Assembly: GCA_031280435.1 (NCBI GenBank)
Contig: JAITGS010000022.1
Coordinates: 1-34,442, forward strand
DNA: 34,442 nt
DNA from: Tannerellaceae bacterium
GTDB taxonomy: Bacteria > Bacteroidota > Bacteroidia > Bacteroidales > Tannerellaceae
Direction: 5' to 3'
The notes under the pieces were generated by a model. The model saw nothing but the letters and a program-made list of their open reading frames with translations, did no database searches and was not told the DNA's origin. Position numbers and translations under genes: made by a program. Positions 7,576 to 17,200 of this stretch are shown here, piece by piece; position 1 is the stretch's first letter; the number at the start of each line of letters is the position of its first letter.

Positions 7576-8978
7576 AAACTCTATTTGATAAAATATGGGA
7601 CAGACACGTTGTCGACACACTGCCCGACGGAACGGTGCAGTTGTATATAGACCGTCTGTATTGCCATGAAGTAACAAGCCCGCAGGCTTTCGACGGCCTG
7701 CGTCGCCGCGGACTGAAGCCTCTGCGCCCCGACAGGGTTATATGCGTGGCCGATCATAATATCCCGACCGTCAATCAGGATAAACCTATCAGCGATCTGG
7801 TATCGCGCCACCAGGTGGAGACGCTCGAAAAGAACTGTCGGGAGTTCGGACTGACTTACTACGGTATAAGGCATCCGCGCAACGGCATAGTGCATGTTAC
7901 GGGGCCTGAGCTCGGACTGACCCTGCCCGGTATGACCGTAGTGTGCGGCGATTCGCATACGTCTACTCACGGAGCTCTCGGCGCCGTAGCCTTCGGCATA
8001 GGCACAAGCGAAGTAGAGATGACGCTCGCCACGCAGTGCCTCCTCCAGCGCAAGCCTAAGACGATGCGGATAAACGTTGACGGGCGCCTGAGGCGCGACG
8101 TTACGGCCAAAGACCTGGCTCTGTTTCTTATCAGCAAGATGACCACCGGAGGAGCCACAGGCTATTTCGTGGAATATGCTGGCGAAACCATCCGCAACTG
8201 TACGATGGAGGAACGTCTAACGATTTGCAACATGTCCATAGAAATGGGTGCAAGAGGCGGCATGATAGCCCCGGACGAGAAGACCTTCGAGTACGTCTAC
8301 GGCACCGACTTCGCTCCCCGCTGGGATGCCTGGGATAAGTCGAAGGCCGAATGGACGGCGCTGTGCAGCGATGATGATGCCGTATTCGATGCCGAGTTCA
8401 GCTTCCGCGCCGAGGCAGTCGAGCCCATGGTAACGTTCGGTACCAATCCCGGCATGGCCATGGGCATACGCGAAAGAATCCCCGTGCCCGAATCGGCCGA
8501 AGACAGCGAGCGCTCCTCGTGGCTGAAAGCTTTGGAGTATATGGGCTTCGAGCCCTGGGAGCCTATCCTCGACAAGCCTGTCGACTACGTCTTCCTCGGA
8601 AGCTGCACCAACGGGCGTATAGAAGATTTCGCAGCCTTCGCTTCCATAGTCAAAGGGAAGAAGAAAGCCGACAATGTTACGGCATGGCTCGTGCCCGGCA
8701 GCCATACGGTGGCAAAGCAAATCCGCGCCAGGAATATAGACAAGATACTCGAAGAGGCCGGCTTCGAACTACGTCAGCCCGGATGCTCGGCCTGCCTGGC
8801 GATGAACGACGACAAAGTGCCTCCCGGAAAGTATGTGGTATCCACATCGAACCGCAACTTCGAAGGACGACAGGGCCCCGGCGCGCGTACCATACTCGCC
8901 AGCCCCATAGTTGCCGCCGCCGCCGCCATAACCGGCAAGATTACCGACCCAAGGGAGATTTACACCTACGAAAGCTGA
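7572..8978 (+). CDS. leuC: 3-isopropylmalate dehydratase, large subunit
   Basis: With LeuD it isomerises 2-isopropylmalate to 3-isopropylmalate. The 468-residue protein belongs to the aconitase family. The three cysteines expected to hold the 4Fe-4S cluster are visible: Cys345 in [11 protein letters not shown] and Cys405/Cys408 in [10 protein letters not shown]. The family motifs [12 protein letters not shown] and [12 protein letters not shown] are intact. Length is normal. The ATG overlaps the leuA stop by 4 bp and leuD follows after 49 bp. Confidence 0.97.
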   Translation: MKTLFDKIWDRHVVDTLPDGTVQLYIDRLYCHEVTSPQAFDGLRRRGLKPLRPDRVICVADHNIPTVNQDKPISDLVSRHQVETLEKNCREFGLTYYGIRHPRNGIVHVTGPELGLTLPGMTVVCGDSHTSTHGALGAVAFGIGTSEVEMTLATQCLLQRKPKTMRINVDGRLRRDVTAKDLALFLISKMTTGGATGYFVEYAGETIRNCTMEERLTICNMSIEMGARGGMIAPDEKTFEYVYGTDFAPRWDAWDKSKAEWTALCSDDDAVFDAEFSFRAEAVEPMVTFGTNPGMAMGIRERIPVPESAEDSERSSWLKALEYMGFEPWEPILDKPVDYVFLGSCTNGRIEDFAAFASIVKGKKKADNVTAWLVPGSHTVAKQIRARNIDKILEEAGFELRQPGCSACLAMNDDKVPPGKYVVSTSNRNFEGRQGPGARTILASPIVAAAAAITGKITDPREIYTYES

Positions 8979-9027
8979 ACTGCCGAATAAAATGCAACAC
9001 ATATAAATATCTAATAGCAGAATCAAA

Positions 9028-9615
9028 ATGAAAGAACGATTCGAAACAATAACATCCACTTGCGTTCCCCTCCCGCTGGAGAATGTGGATACCGACCAAA
9101 TCATCCCCGCTCGCTTCCTGAAGGCCACCACCAAGGACGGCTTCGGCGAACTCCTGTTTCACGACTGGAGGTTCGACAAGGCCGGAGATCCTAATCCCGA
9201 CTTTGTGCTCAACCGGGGACGGCACAAGGGAATCATACTCGTAACGGGCAAGAACTTCGGTAGCGGAAGCAGTCGCGAACATGCCGCATGGGCCATAGCC
9301 GGCTACGGCTTCAGAGCGATAGTAAGCAGCTTCTTCGCCGATATATTCAAGAACAATGCGCTGAACAACGGCTTGCTGCCCGTGGTTGTGTCGCAGCTGT
9401 TCCTTGCCGAAACGCTGGATCTTCTGGCGGAATTTCCTGAGGCTATGCTGACGATAGACCTGCCGGAGCAAACGATTCACTCGCATCTGTCGGGACGGGT
9501 GGAGTCTTTCGAGATCAATCCCTTCAAAAAGGAATGTCTGATTAAGGGACATGACGATATCGACTATCTCTTGTCCCGCAAAGACATAATCGAGGCTTAC
9601 GAGAAGCGCGTATGA
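9028..9615 (+). CDS. leuD: 3-isopropylmalate dehydratase, small subunit
   Basis: This 195-residue swivel-domain subunit partners LeuC. Family landmarks are VDTDQIIPARFL near the N terminus and NFGSGSSREHAAWAI, the substrate-loop region, at about residues 75-90. Length is normal for bacterial LeuD. The stop codon overlaps the next start by 4 bp (ATGA), so translation is probably coupled to the second synthase gene. Confidence 0.96.
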   Translation: MKERFETITSTCVPLPLENVDTDQIIPARFLKATTKDGFGELLFHDWRFDKAGDPNPDFVLNRGRHKGIILVTGKNFGSGSSREHAAWAIAGYGFRAIVSSFFADIFKNNALNNGLLPVVVSQLFLAETLDLLAEFPEAMLTIDLPEQTIHSHLSGRVESFEINPFKKECLIKGHDDIDYLLSRKDIIEAYEKRV

Positions 9616-11129
9616 TAGAGATAATGGACACAACCCTGCGCGACGGCGAGCAAACCTGGGGCGTTTCGTTCGCCGCGCAGGAGAAGCTGAGCATCGCGCA
9701 GGCAGCCATAGTCGAGCTCGGAATAGACCGCATCGAGATTGCCTCGGCAAGAGTGTCGGCCGGCGAGATGGAGTGCGTGAAGCGAGTGGCCGCGTGGGCC
9801 GAGCGCTTAGGATACTTAGAGCGGCTGGAGGTGCTGGGATTCATTGACGGCGGACGTTCTCTCGAATGGATAAGAGAGGCCGGATGCCGCACCGTGAACC
9901 TACTCTGCAAAGGCTCGTATCGCCACGTCACGGAGCAGCTCCGCAAAACTCCCGACGAGCACTTGGATGATATACGCAGAGAGATTGACGCAGCCTGCAA
10001 GATGGGCTTAGCCGTTAATGTATATCTGGAAGACTGGTCGAACGGCATGCAGAGCTCGCACGAATATGTTTATCACATGGTCGACGAGCTGCAATACCTG
10101 CCCATACGGCGAATAATGTTGCCGGATACCCTCGGCATACTTAATCCTCTCGAAGCCTACGAATACTGCAAAGCGATGACGAGCCGCTATCCCGCCGTTC
10201 ACTTCGATTTTCATGCTCATAACGACTACGACCTGGCTGTTGCCAATGTTTACTCTGCAATCATTGCCGGAGTGAAGGGCATTCATACCACTATCAACGG
10301 CCTGGGCGAACGCGCCGGCAATGCTCCTCTGAGCAGCGTGCTTGCGGTGATAAACGATCAGCTAAACAGATCGACAAGGCTCAATGAGGCGAAGCTCAAC
10401 TATGTCAGCCGCCTGGTGGAAACCTATTCGGGCATACGCATAGCTCCCAACCGACCCGTCATAGGCGAAGCCGTATTCACTCAGTGCGCCGGAGTACATG
10501 CCGACGGCGACAGCAAGAGCAATCTGTACTATAACGATCTGCTGCCCGAACGCTTCGGCCGGGTTCGCGAGTACGCACTCGGCAAGCTCTCCGGCAAGGC
10601 CAACATCCGCAAGAACCTCGAAGCCCTGGGCCTCGACGCAGGTCTGGATGATGATAGCATACGCAAGGTAACGGAGCGCGTCATAGAGCTCGGCGACAAG
10701 AAGAAGATCCTCACCCAGGCCGACCTTCCCTACATCGTGAGCGATGTGCTGAAAGGCGAGTCGGCTGCCGAACCCTCGGTGCGTATCCTCAATTACTCTC
10801 TGTCGCTCACCAAAGACTTGCATCCTGTTGCAACGCTCAGGATTGAGATCAACGGCGAGTTCTACGAACAATCAGCTTCGGGCGACGGGCAGTATGACGC
10901 TTTCGTCAAAGCCCTGCGGATGATATATGCAGAGCTCGGACGCCCCTTCCCTACCCTTACCGACTATGCCGTAACCATCCCTCCCGGAGGCCACACCGAC
11001 GCTCTTGTGCATACCGTTATCCGATGGAATCTCGACGGCGATGAGTTTAAAACCAGCGGCCTCGACGGCGATCAAACGGAAGCCGCAATACAGGCTACCA
11101 TCAAAATGTTGAACAAAATAGAAAAGTGA
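9612..11129 (+). CDS. Second 2-isopropylmalate/citramalate-type synthase
   Basis: The 505-residue protein is a paralogue of Leu[13 protein letters not shown] at the N terminus, the metal-binding HAHND motif, NGLGERAGNAPL, and a C-terminal LeuA-type allosteric domain (from about residue 390). The family includes isopropylmalate, homocitrate and citramalate synthases. In Bacteroides-like leucine clusters a gene of this type lies beside leuCD. Citramalate synthesis from pyruvate and acetyl-CoA is an attractive role, because LeuCD and LeuB could carry the product to 2-oxobutyrate for isoleucine, matching the Ile-rich leader peptide. Substrate cannot be proven from sequence. A second functional LeuA is the alternative. 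Confidence 0.85.
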   Translation: MIEIMDTTLRDGEQTWGVSFAAQEKLSIAQAAIVELGIDRIEIASARVSAGEMECVKRVAAWAERLGYLERLEVLGFIDGGRSLEWIREAGCRTVNLLCKGSYRHVTEQLRKTPDEHLDDIRREIDAACKMGLAVNVYLEDWSNGMQSSHEYVYHMVDELQYLPIRRIMLPDTLGILNPLEAYEYCKAMTSRYPAVHFDFHAHNDYDLAVANVYSAIIAGVKGIHTTINGLGERAGNAPLSSVLAVINDQLNRSTRLNEAKLNYVSRLVETYSGIRIAPNRPVIGEAVFTQCAGVHADGDSKSNLYYNDLLPERFGRVREYALGKLSGKANIRKNLEALGLDAGLDDDSIRKVTERVIELGDKKKILTQADLPYIVSDVLKGESAAEPSVRILNYSLSLTKDLHPVATLRIEINGEFYEQSASGDGQYDAFVKALRMIYAELGRPFPTLTDYAVTIPPGGHTDALVHTVIRWNLDGDEFKTSGLDGDQTEAAIQATIKMLNKIEK

Positions 11130-11133
11130 TTTT

Positions 11134-11580
11134 ATGAACAAGAAACTGAACATTGCGCTCGTTGCGCACGACAGGCGTAAAGCCGACATGGTGGAATGGA
11201 CACTGCACAACGCCGAGTTCCTATCGCACCATAACCTTATATGCACCGGCACAACCGGCGGACAAATCTCCGGCGCATTTGCCGAGAAAGGCATCTCAGC
11301 CGAGATTACCTGCATGCACTCCGGCCCTCTCGGAGGCGATGCCGAGATAGCGGCTATGGTAGTACGCAAGGAGATAAGCCTGGCTATATTCCTTATTGAC
11401 GACCTCAACCCGCAGCCGCACGAAGCCGACATCCAGATGCTGCTCCGGCAGTGCAGGATTCACAACGTACCTATTGCCTGCAACCGTTACAGCGCCGACC
11501 TCATGATAACAAGCTCTCTTTGGGACGAGCCTTCGTATTCGCCGAGCGAGCCGAGATATATACATTTCCACAGAGACTAA
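11134..11580 (+). CDS. mgsA: Methylglyoxal synthase
   Basis: The 148-residue enzyme converts dihydroxyacetone phosphate to methylglyoxal and phosphate, a glycolytic bypass that releases phosphate. The family core SGPLGGDAEIAA and the segment DDLNPQPHEADIQMLLR are clear. Asp69, Asp89 and Asp99 align with the three conserved aspartates of the E. coli enzyme (71, 91, 101). Length matches the family. It starts 4 bp after the preceding gene and ends 14 bp before leuB, so it lies inside the leucine operon, although it has no known step in branched-chain amino acid synthesis. Confidence 0.93.
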   Translation: MNKKLNIALVAHDRRKADMVEWTLHNAEFLSHHNLICTGTTGGQISGAFAEKGISAEITCMHSGPLGGDAEIAAMVVRKEISLAIFLIDDLNPQPHEADIQMLLRQCRIHNVPIACNRYSADLMITSSLWDEPSYSPSEPRYIHFHRD

Positions 11581-11594
11581 TACCCGCCGATACA

Positions 11595-12665
11595 ATGAAA
11601 CTGAAATTAGCTATACTGCCGGGCGACGGCATAGGCCCCGAAGTTGTTCGCGAAGGCCTGAAGGTGATAAGAGCCGTATGCGCACGCTTCGGTCATGAGC
11701 TCGCATGCGAGGAGGCCTTGGTTGGAGCCGCAGCTATTGACGCCGCAGGCGATCCTTATCCCGAAGCAACCCACAAGCTCTGCATGGAGTCCGACGCGGT
11801 GTTCTTCGGAGCCATAGGCCACCCCAAATATGACAACGACCCCTCGGCCCGAATCAGGCCCGAACAGGGATTGCTCCGAATGAGGCAGATGCTGGGCCTG
11901 TATGCCAACGTCCGTCCCGTATCAGCGCTGCCGTCGCTGGTTCATACCTCACCGCTCCGAGCCGACCTGGTTGAAGGAGTAGACTTTGTTTGTATACGAG
12001 AACTTACCGGCGGACTGTATTTCGGACGCCCGCAGGGACGCAGCGAGGACGGACTGACGGCCTACGACACCTGCCTGTATTCACGCCACGAGGTGGAGCG
12101 CATCGTACGCCTCGCCTTCGACTATGCCATGCGGCGGAGGAGGAAGCTCACCGTGGTCGACAAGGCCAACGTGCTGGCCACTTCACGTCTGTGGCGACAG
12201 GTTGCCGGCGAGATTGCCGCGGAATATCCCGGCGTCGAAACCGAATATATGTTTGTAGACAATGCAGCCATGCGCATCATACAGTCGCCGCGGAGCTTCG
12301 ACGTTATTGTTACCGAAAATATGTTCGGCGATATACTGACCGACGAGGCTTCGGTGATTGCCGGCTCGCTTGGGCTGCTGCCCTCACTGTCGGCCGGGCT
12401 GCACACCTCGGTGTACGAGCCCATACACGGCTCGTATCCTCAGGCCGCCGGCAAGAACATTGCCAATCCGCTGGCCTCCATCCTGAGCGCCGCCCTCATG
12501 TTCGAGCACAGCTTTGGCCTTCACGACGAAGCCCTGGCCGTTCGCAAGGCCGTTGCCCTCTCTGTTGAGCGTCGAACCGTTACCGAGGACATAGCCGCCG
12601 GCGCTGCCTCCTTCACCACATCCGAGGTAGGCGACTCCATTTGCAAACTCATAGCCGAAGCATAA
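11595..12665 (+). CDS. leuB: 3-isopropylmalate dehydrogenase
   Basis: The enzyme oxidises and decarboxylates 3-isopropylmalate to 2-oxoisocaproate with NAD+. The 356-residue protein starts with LAILPGDGIGPEVVREGL, has the decarboxylating dehydrogenase signature ENMFGDILTDEASVIAGSLG, and ends the active-site region with YEPIHGSYPQAAGKNIANPL. The reading frame stays open upstream to 11451 inside mgsA, but the ATG at 11595 gives the normal family N terminus and length. It is the last gene of the cluster and is followed by a strong terminator. Confidence 0.96.
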   Translation: MKLKLAILPGDGIGPEVVREGLKVIRAVCARFGHELACEEALVGAAAIDAAGDPYPEATHKLCMESDAVFFGAIGHPKYDNDPSARIRPEQGLLRMRQMLGLYANVRPVSALPSLVHTSPLRADLVEGVDFVCIRELTGGLYFGRPQGRSEDGLTAYDTCLYSRHEVERIVRLAFDYAMRRRRKLTVVDKANVLATSRLWRQVAGEIAAEYPGVETEYMFVDNAAMRIIQSPRSFDVIVTENMFGDILTDEASVIAGSLGLLPSLSAGLHTSVYEPIHGSYPQAAGKNIANPLASILSAALMFEHSFGLHDEALAVRKAVALSVERRTVTEDIAAGAASFTTSEVGDSICKLIAEA

Positions 12666-12748
12666 CATTCCCCGGCTCCGGGAAGATGCCCTGAAGGAGA
12701 TGCGGCGCCTTCCCCGGAGGCGGGATTCCATCAGCAAAAATGATTTGA

Positions 12749-12790
12749 AAGGGGCTGTGCAAAAATATTTCCGCACAGCCCCTTATTTTT
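12749..12790 (+). terminator. Terminator of the leucine operon
   Basis: A perfect 12-bp stem (AAGGGGCTGTGC at 12749-12760, GCACAGCCCCTT at 12773-12784) encloses a 12-nt loop and is followed by ATTTTT. It lies 84 bp after the leuB stop and is nearly symmetrical, so it may act in both directions. Confidence 0.85.
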
Positions 12791-12941
12791 ACGGCTCATG
12801 ATCGGTCGAAGGAAGGTCGGGCGCAGCCGGGTTCAGGCATAGGGGCCCTGATGATGCCGCAATAACCAATAAACTCCATGCTTCTGCATTATTCTAAACA
12901 ATTAGACGTATATGCACAAAGAATTGTCCCCTTTTTACCCT

Positions 12942-13150
12942 GGCACAACGTTGTTCCGCTCCCAGATTTTTTTTCCGGACGCCGGAACAACGTTGTTCCG
13001 CTACCAGTTTTTTTTTCCGGAGCCGGCACAACGTTGGTCCGCTCCCAGATTTTTCTCCGGACGCCGGCACAACGTTGTTCCGCTCCCAAGATTTTTCTCC
13101 GGACGCCGGCACAACGTTGTTCCGGCTCCCGAATCTCAACTTTTCCGCCG
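12942..13150. repeat. 41-42-bp-period array 3, four units plus a partial
   Basis: Units start at 12942, 12984, 13025, 13066 and 13108 (spacings 42, 41, 41, 42). Each begins GGCACAACGTTGTTCCGCT, continues with CCAG and a T-rich tract, and ends CCGGACGCC; the fifth is degraded. The palindromic core ACAACGTTGT is present in all but the third unit, and unit 2 has a perfect 16-bp palindrome at 12984-12999. The variable T-tract accounts for the 1-bp length differences. It lies in the 697-bp gap between leuB and the next gene; open frames across it are repeats, not genes. Confidence 0.88.
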
Positions 13151-13277
13151 GGAATGAGAGCGCCGGGAAAAACATCCGGGGCTTTCCGAGCTATGTGAAG
13201 TTATCCGCAAGAGAAAAATTTAAAAGTTTCCCGCATCCATTGCGTAGCCGTTTTATTCAACTTTAAAGCTTATATCG

Positions 13278-13285
13278 TATATTTG
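13278..13285 (+). promoter_or_regulatory. -7 promoter element for the 13363-18556 genes
   Basis: TATATTTG matches TAnnTTTG exactly, 77 bp upstream of the ATG at 13363. The -33 region is not convincing. It would drive the isomerase-like gene, purL and the barrel gene. Confidence 0.55.
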
Positions 13286-13362
13286 GCCCGCAGATAAATA
13301 TGAAGCTATTTTTAGCACATTGCCGGTAGCTATTAAAACAATTCTATAATTCTAATTTTCGT

Positions 13363-14244
13363 ATGAAACACATGACAAGGCGTAATGCCATTAAAGCAGC
13401 TTTGGCCGGTGGAGCCATGGCGGCAGTATCATCATCGTCCGTATATGGGATGAAAGCAGCGGGGGTTGCGTCGGCGGCTCCTTTGAAGGGTAATATTCGC
13501 CACTCGGTTAGCAAGTGGTGCTTCGGAAGCTATGAACTCGATGAGTTCTGTAAGATATGCAAGCGTATAGGCATTGAGTCGGTTGAGCTTCTTGATCCTA
13601 AGGACTGGCCGACGGTGCAGGCTAACGGCCTGACGGTTGCTATGGCGCAGGGAGCCGGGCTCGGCATCGATCGCGCCTTTAATGACCCCAAGCTGCACGA
13701 CGAGCTGGTGAAGAGCTATGAGGAGGTGATTCCTCAGGTTGCCGAAGCCGGGCTGACGAACCTGATATGCTTCTCCGGAAAGCGGAACGGCGTTACCGAC
13801 CTTCAGGGATGGGAAAACTGCGAGGCCGGCCTGAAGCGTATTATCCCCATTGCCGAGAAGCATAAGGTGGTGCTTACGATGGAGCTGCTGAACAGCGTTG
13901 GTCATAAGGACTACCTGTGCGATCACACGGTTTGGGGCGTTGAGCTGTGCCGCCGGCTGGGCTCGCCTAATTTCCGCTTGCTCTACGACATTTATCACAT
14001 GCAGATAATGGAGGGCGACATAATAAACAACATCAGGAAGTATCACGAGTTCTTCTCGCATATACATACCGGAGGCAATCCGGGCCGCGCCGAGATTGAC
14101 GAAACCCAGGAGCTCTACTATCCTGCCATCATGCAGGCGATAGTTGCTACGGGATACAAGGGCTTCGTTGGGCAGGAGTTTGTGCCTAAGCAGGCCGACA
14201 AGATTGCATCGCTCGAAAAATGTATTAAGATCTGCGACGTATAG
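13363..14244 (+). CDS. Exported hydroxypyruvate-isomerase-like TIM-barrel protein
   Basis: The 293-residue protein starts with a twin-arginine-like signal (TRRNAIKAALAGGAMAAVS), suggesting export already folded. The mature part is an AP-endonuclease-2-type (xylose-isomerase-like) TIM barrel closest in appearance to hydroxypyruvate isomerase. Likely metal ligands are Glu174 (LTMELLNS), Asp209 (LLYDIYHMQ), His235 (HIHTGG) and Glu272 (VGQEFVP). The substrate is probably a sugar or keto acid, but the family is broad and the physiological reaction is unknown. Only 2 bp separate it from purL, so the two are almost certainly cotranscribed, an unusual pairing with no obvious functional reason. Confidence 0.85.
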   Translation: MKHMTRRNAIKAALAGGAMAAVSSSSVYGMKAAGVASAAPLKGNIRHSVSKWCFGSYELDEFCKICKRIGIESVELLDPKDWPTVQANGLTVAMAQGAGLGIDRAFNDPKLHDELVKSYEEVIPQVAEAGLTNLICFSGKRNGVTDLQGWENCEAGLKRIIPIAEKHKVVLTMELLNSVGHKDYLCDHTVWGVELCRRLGSPNFRLLYDIYHMQIMEGDIINNIRKYHEFFSHIHTGGNPGRAEIDETQELYYPAIMQAIVATGYKGFVGQEFVPKQADKIASLEKCIKICDV

Positions 14245-14246
14245 AA

Positions 14247-17200
14247 ATGATTCTATTTTTCAAGTCATCCGAAGCTACATTGATTGCCGTTGAAGCCGCA
14301 AAGGCTTTGAGCGCCGACGATGTCAGCAAGCTGGCCTGGCTCTTCGGTTCCTCCTCCCCCGCCGAGGAAGCCGTAGAAGGGCACTTTATAGGGCCGCGGC
14401 GCGAGATGATCACTCCCTGGAGCACAAATGCCGTCGACATAACCCGTACTATGGGCATCGACGGCATTGTTCGTATAGAAGAATACCTTCCGGCCTCGCC
14501 CGACGCAGACTATGACCCCATGCTGCAAAGGCTATACGACGGATTGAACCGGGAGCTGTTTGCCGTCGATATACGTCCGGCCGAGATCATCTTCATCGAA
14601 GATATAGAAGACTACAACCGCAAGGAAGGTCTTGCGCTAAGCAAGAGCGAGGCGGATTACCTTGCCGGCCTAAGCCGCAGGCTTGGCCGCCTGCTCACCG
14701 ACAGCGAGGTATACGGCTTCGCCCAGGTCAACTCCGAGCATTGCCGGCATAAGATATTCAACGGCACCTTCGTGATAGACGGCAAGGAGCAGCCTCTGTC
14801 GCTCTTCAGCCTCATACGCCGCACCTCAAGCGAGAATCCCAACAGGCTTGTATCGGCTTATAAGGACAACGTCGCCTTTAACGAGGGGCCGAGGATAGTG
14901 CAGTTTGCTCCTGAGCAGGGCGATGTTCCGAGCTTCTTCGTCGTGAGGGAGATTGAGGCCGTCCTCTCGCTCAAAGCCGAAACGCACAACTTCCCCACCA
15001 CTGTCGAGCCTTTCAACGGAGCCTCTACCGGCACCGGAGGCGAGATACGCGATCGCTTAGGCGGCGGTAAAGCTTCCCTTCCGCTGGCCGGCACTGCCGT
15101 TTACATGACCTCCTATCCCCGTACCGGAAAGGAAACCGTTAACGAATGGGAGCGCGCCTTGGCTCCGCGTCCGTGGCTTTATCAAACGCCCGAGCAGATA
15201 CTCATCAAAGCCTCTAACGGAGCTTCCGACTTTGGGAACAAATACGGGCAGCCTCTTATCTGCGGCTCTCTGCTGACGTTTGAACATAAAGAGAACGACA
15301 GGATTTACGGGTACGATAAGGTAGTGATGCTTGCCGGAGGAGTGGGATACGCCAACCGGCGCGACGCTCTGAAAGGCAAGCCGCAAGCCGGCGACCGCAT
15401 ACTTGTTCTCGGAGGAGATAACTATCGCATAGGAATGGGAGGCGGAGCGGTCTCGTCGGTCAACACAGGCCGGTACACGAGCGGCGTTGAGCTCAACGCC
15501 GTGCAGCGGGCCAACCCTGAGATGCAGAAGCGCGTAGCCAACGTTATTCGCAGCATAGCCGAGTCGGACGACAATCCCATCGTATCCATTCACGATCATG
15601 GAGCCGGCGGACATCTCAACTGCCTGTCGGAACTCGTGGAGTCAGTCGGCGGACGCATAGAGATCAGCCGCTTGCCGATAGGCGATCCTACGCTCTCCTC
15701 CAAAGAAATCATAGGCAACGAGAGCCAGGAGCGCATGGGAATCCTTATAAGGCCTATGGACATCGACCGTGTGATGCGTATAGCCGAACGCGAACGGGCT
15801 CCTATATACGTTGTAGGCGAAACAACCGGCAGCAAGAAACTCATGTTCAGGCAAGCCGACGGACGCAAGCCCATAGATCTCAGCCTCGATGATTTGTTCG
15901 GCAGGCCTCCCAAGGTGATCATTAACGACGTTACTGTTACTGCATCCTTCTCTCCGTTTGAGTTCAGCGATGCCAGGGTGCTGGAATACCTCACCAAGGT
16001 GCTCCGCCTCGAAGCCGTCGGATGCAAAGACTGGCTCACGAACAAGGTCGACCGATCTGTTACCGGTAAGGTTGCCCATCAGCAATGCCAGGGAGAGCTC
16101 CAGTTGCCGTTGGCCGATCTCGGAGTGGTGGCGCTCGATTATAGCGGCAAGGCAGGCATGGCGACTTCAATCGGCCACGCTCCTCAGGCAGGCTTGATCG
16201 ATCCGGTAGCCGGAACGCTTCTGTCTATTGCCGAAGCCCTCACCAATATCGTATTCGCTCCTATTGCCTACGGGCTGGCAGGAGTGTCGCTCAGTGCAAA
16301 CTGGATGTGGCCATGCCGGAACGAAGGCGAGGATGCCCGACTGTACGCAGCCGTCAGTGCGGCCTCCGACTTTGCATGCAGCTTAGGCATCAACATCCCC
16401 ACCGGGAAGGATTCCCTGTCGATGACGCAAACCTACGCCGACGGCAAAGTCCTCTCACCCGGTACGGTCATCATCTCGGCAGGAGCCGAAGTAACAGACG
16501 TCAGGAAGGTCGTATCCCCGGTTCTGAAGAAAGACCTCGATACACATATATATTATGTGGACTTCTCCTTCGACGGTATCAAGCTGGGCGGCTCCGCTCT
16601 TGCTCAGACTATGAACCGGCTGGGAAGCGAAGCGCCTACGGTAACGGATCCTGCCGGATTTGCCCGCACATTCGGAGCCGTGCAGGAAGCCATATCCGCA
16701 GGTCTCATACTTGCCGGACATGATATATCAGCCGGAGGAATGGTAACAGCCCTGCTGGAGATGTGCTTCGCCAATGTTCAAGGCGGATTGCACGTAGATC
16801 TGTCCCAATGGAGCGACCTCTCAATCCTCTTCGCCGAGAATCCTGCCATACTTGTGCAGGTGAAAGACACGGAAGCCTTCGAGCAACTGATGCGCAAAGC
16901 CGAAACCACATTCATCAGGATAGCTCATCCCATAGCCGGTCGCTTCCTTAAGATCAGAGGCTCCGTGAAGTTCGACGTCAGCATAGACGCTGCCCGCGAC
17001 ATCTGGTACTCGCCTTCCCGCAAGCTCGACGAAAAGCAAAGCGGTCTTGCCTGCGCTTCAAAGAGATTTGAGAATTACGGCAAGCAAGCGCTTGAGTTCT
17101 GTTTCCCCGAAACTTTCGGCACAGCAATATGCTCCTTCTCCGCCGCCGAGAGTCGCCGTTCGTCCGGTGTTATAGCCGCTATACTGCGCGACAAGGGAAC

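Noticed and set aside
12666-12748. Second GC-rich hairpin between leuB and its terminator
   Set aside because: CCCCGG/CCGGAGG blocks pair only imperfectly and have no U-run; the hairpin at 12749-12790 is sufficient.
12878-13266. Open reading frames across array 3 on both strands
   Set aside because: They are repeat translations rich in RSQ/FFS-like units with no coding character.
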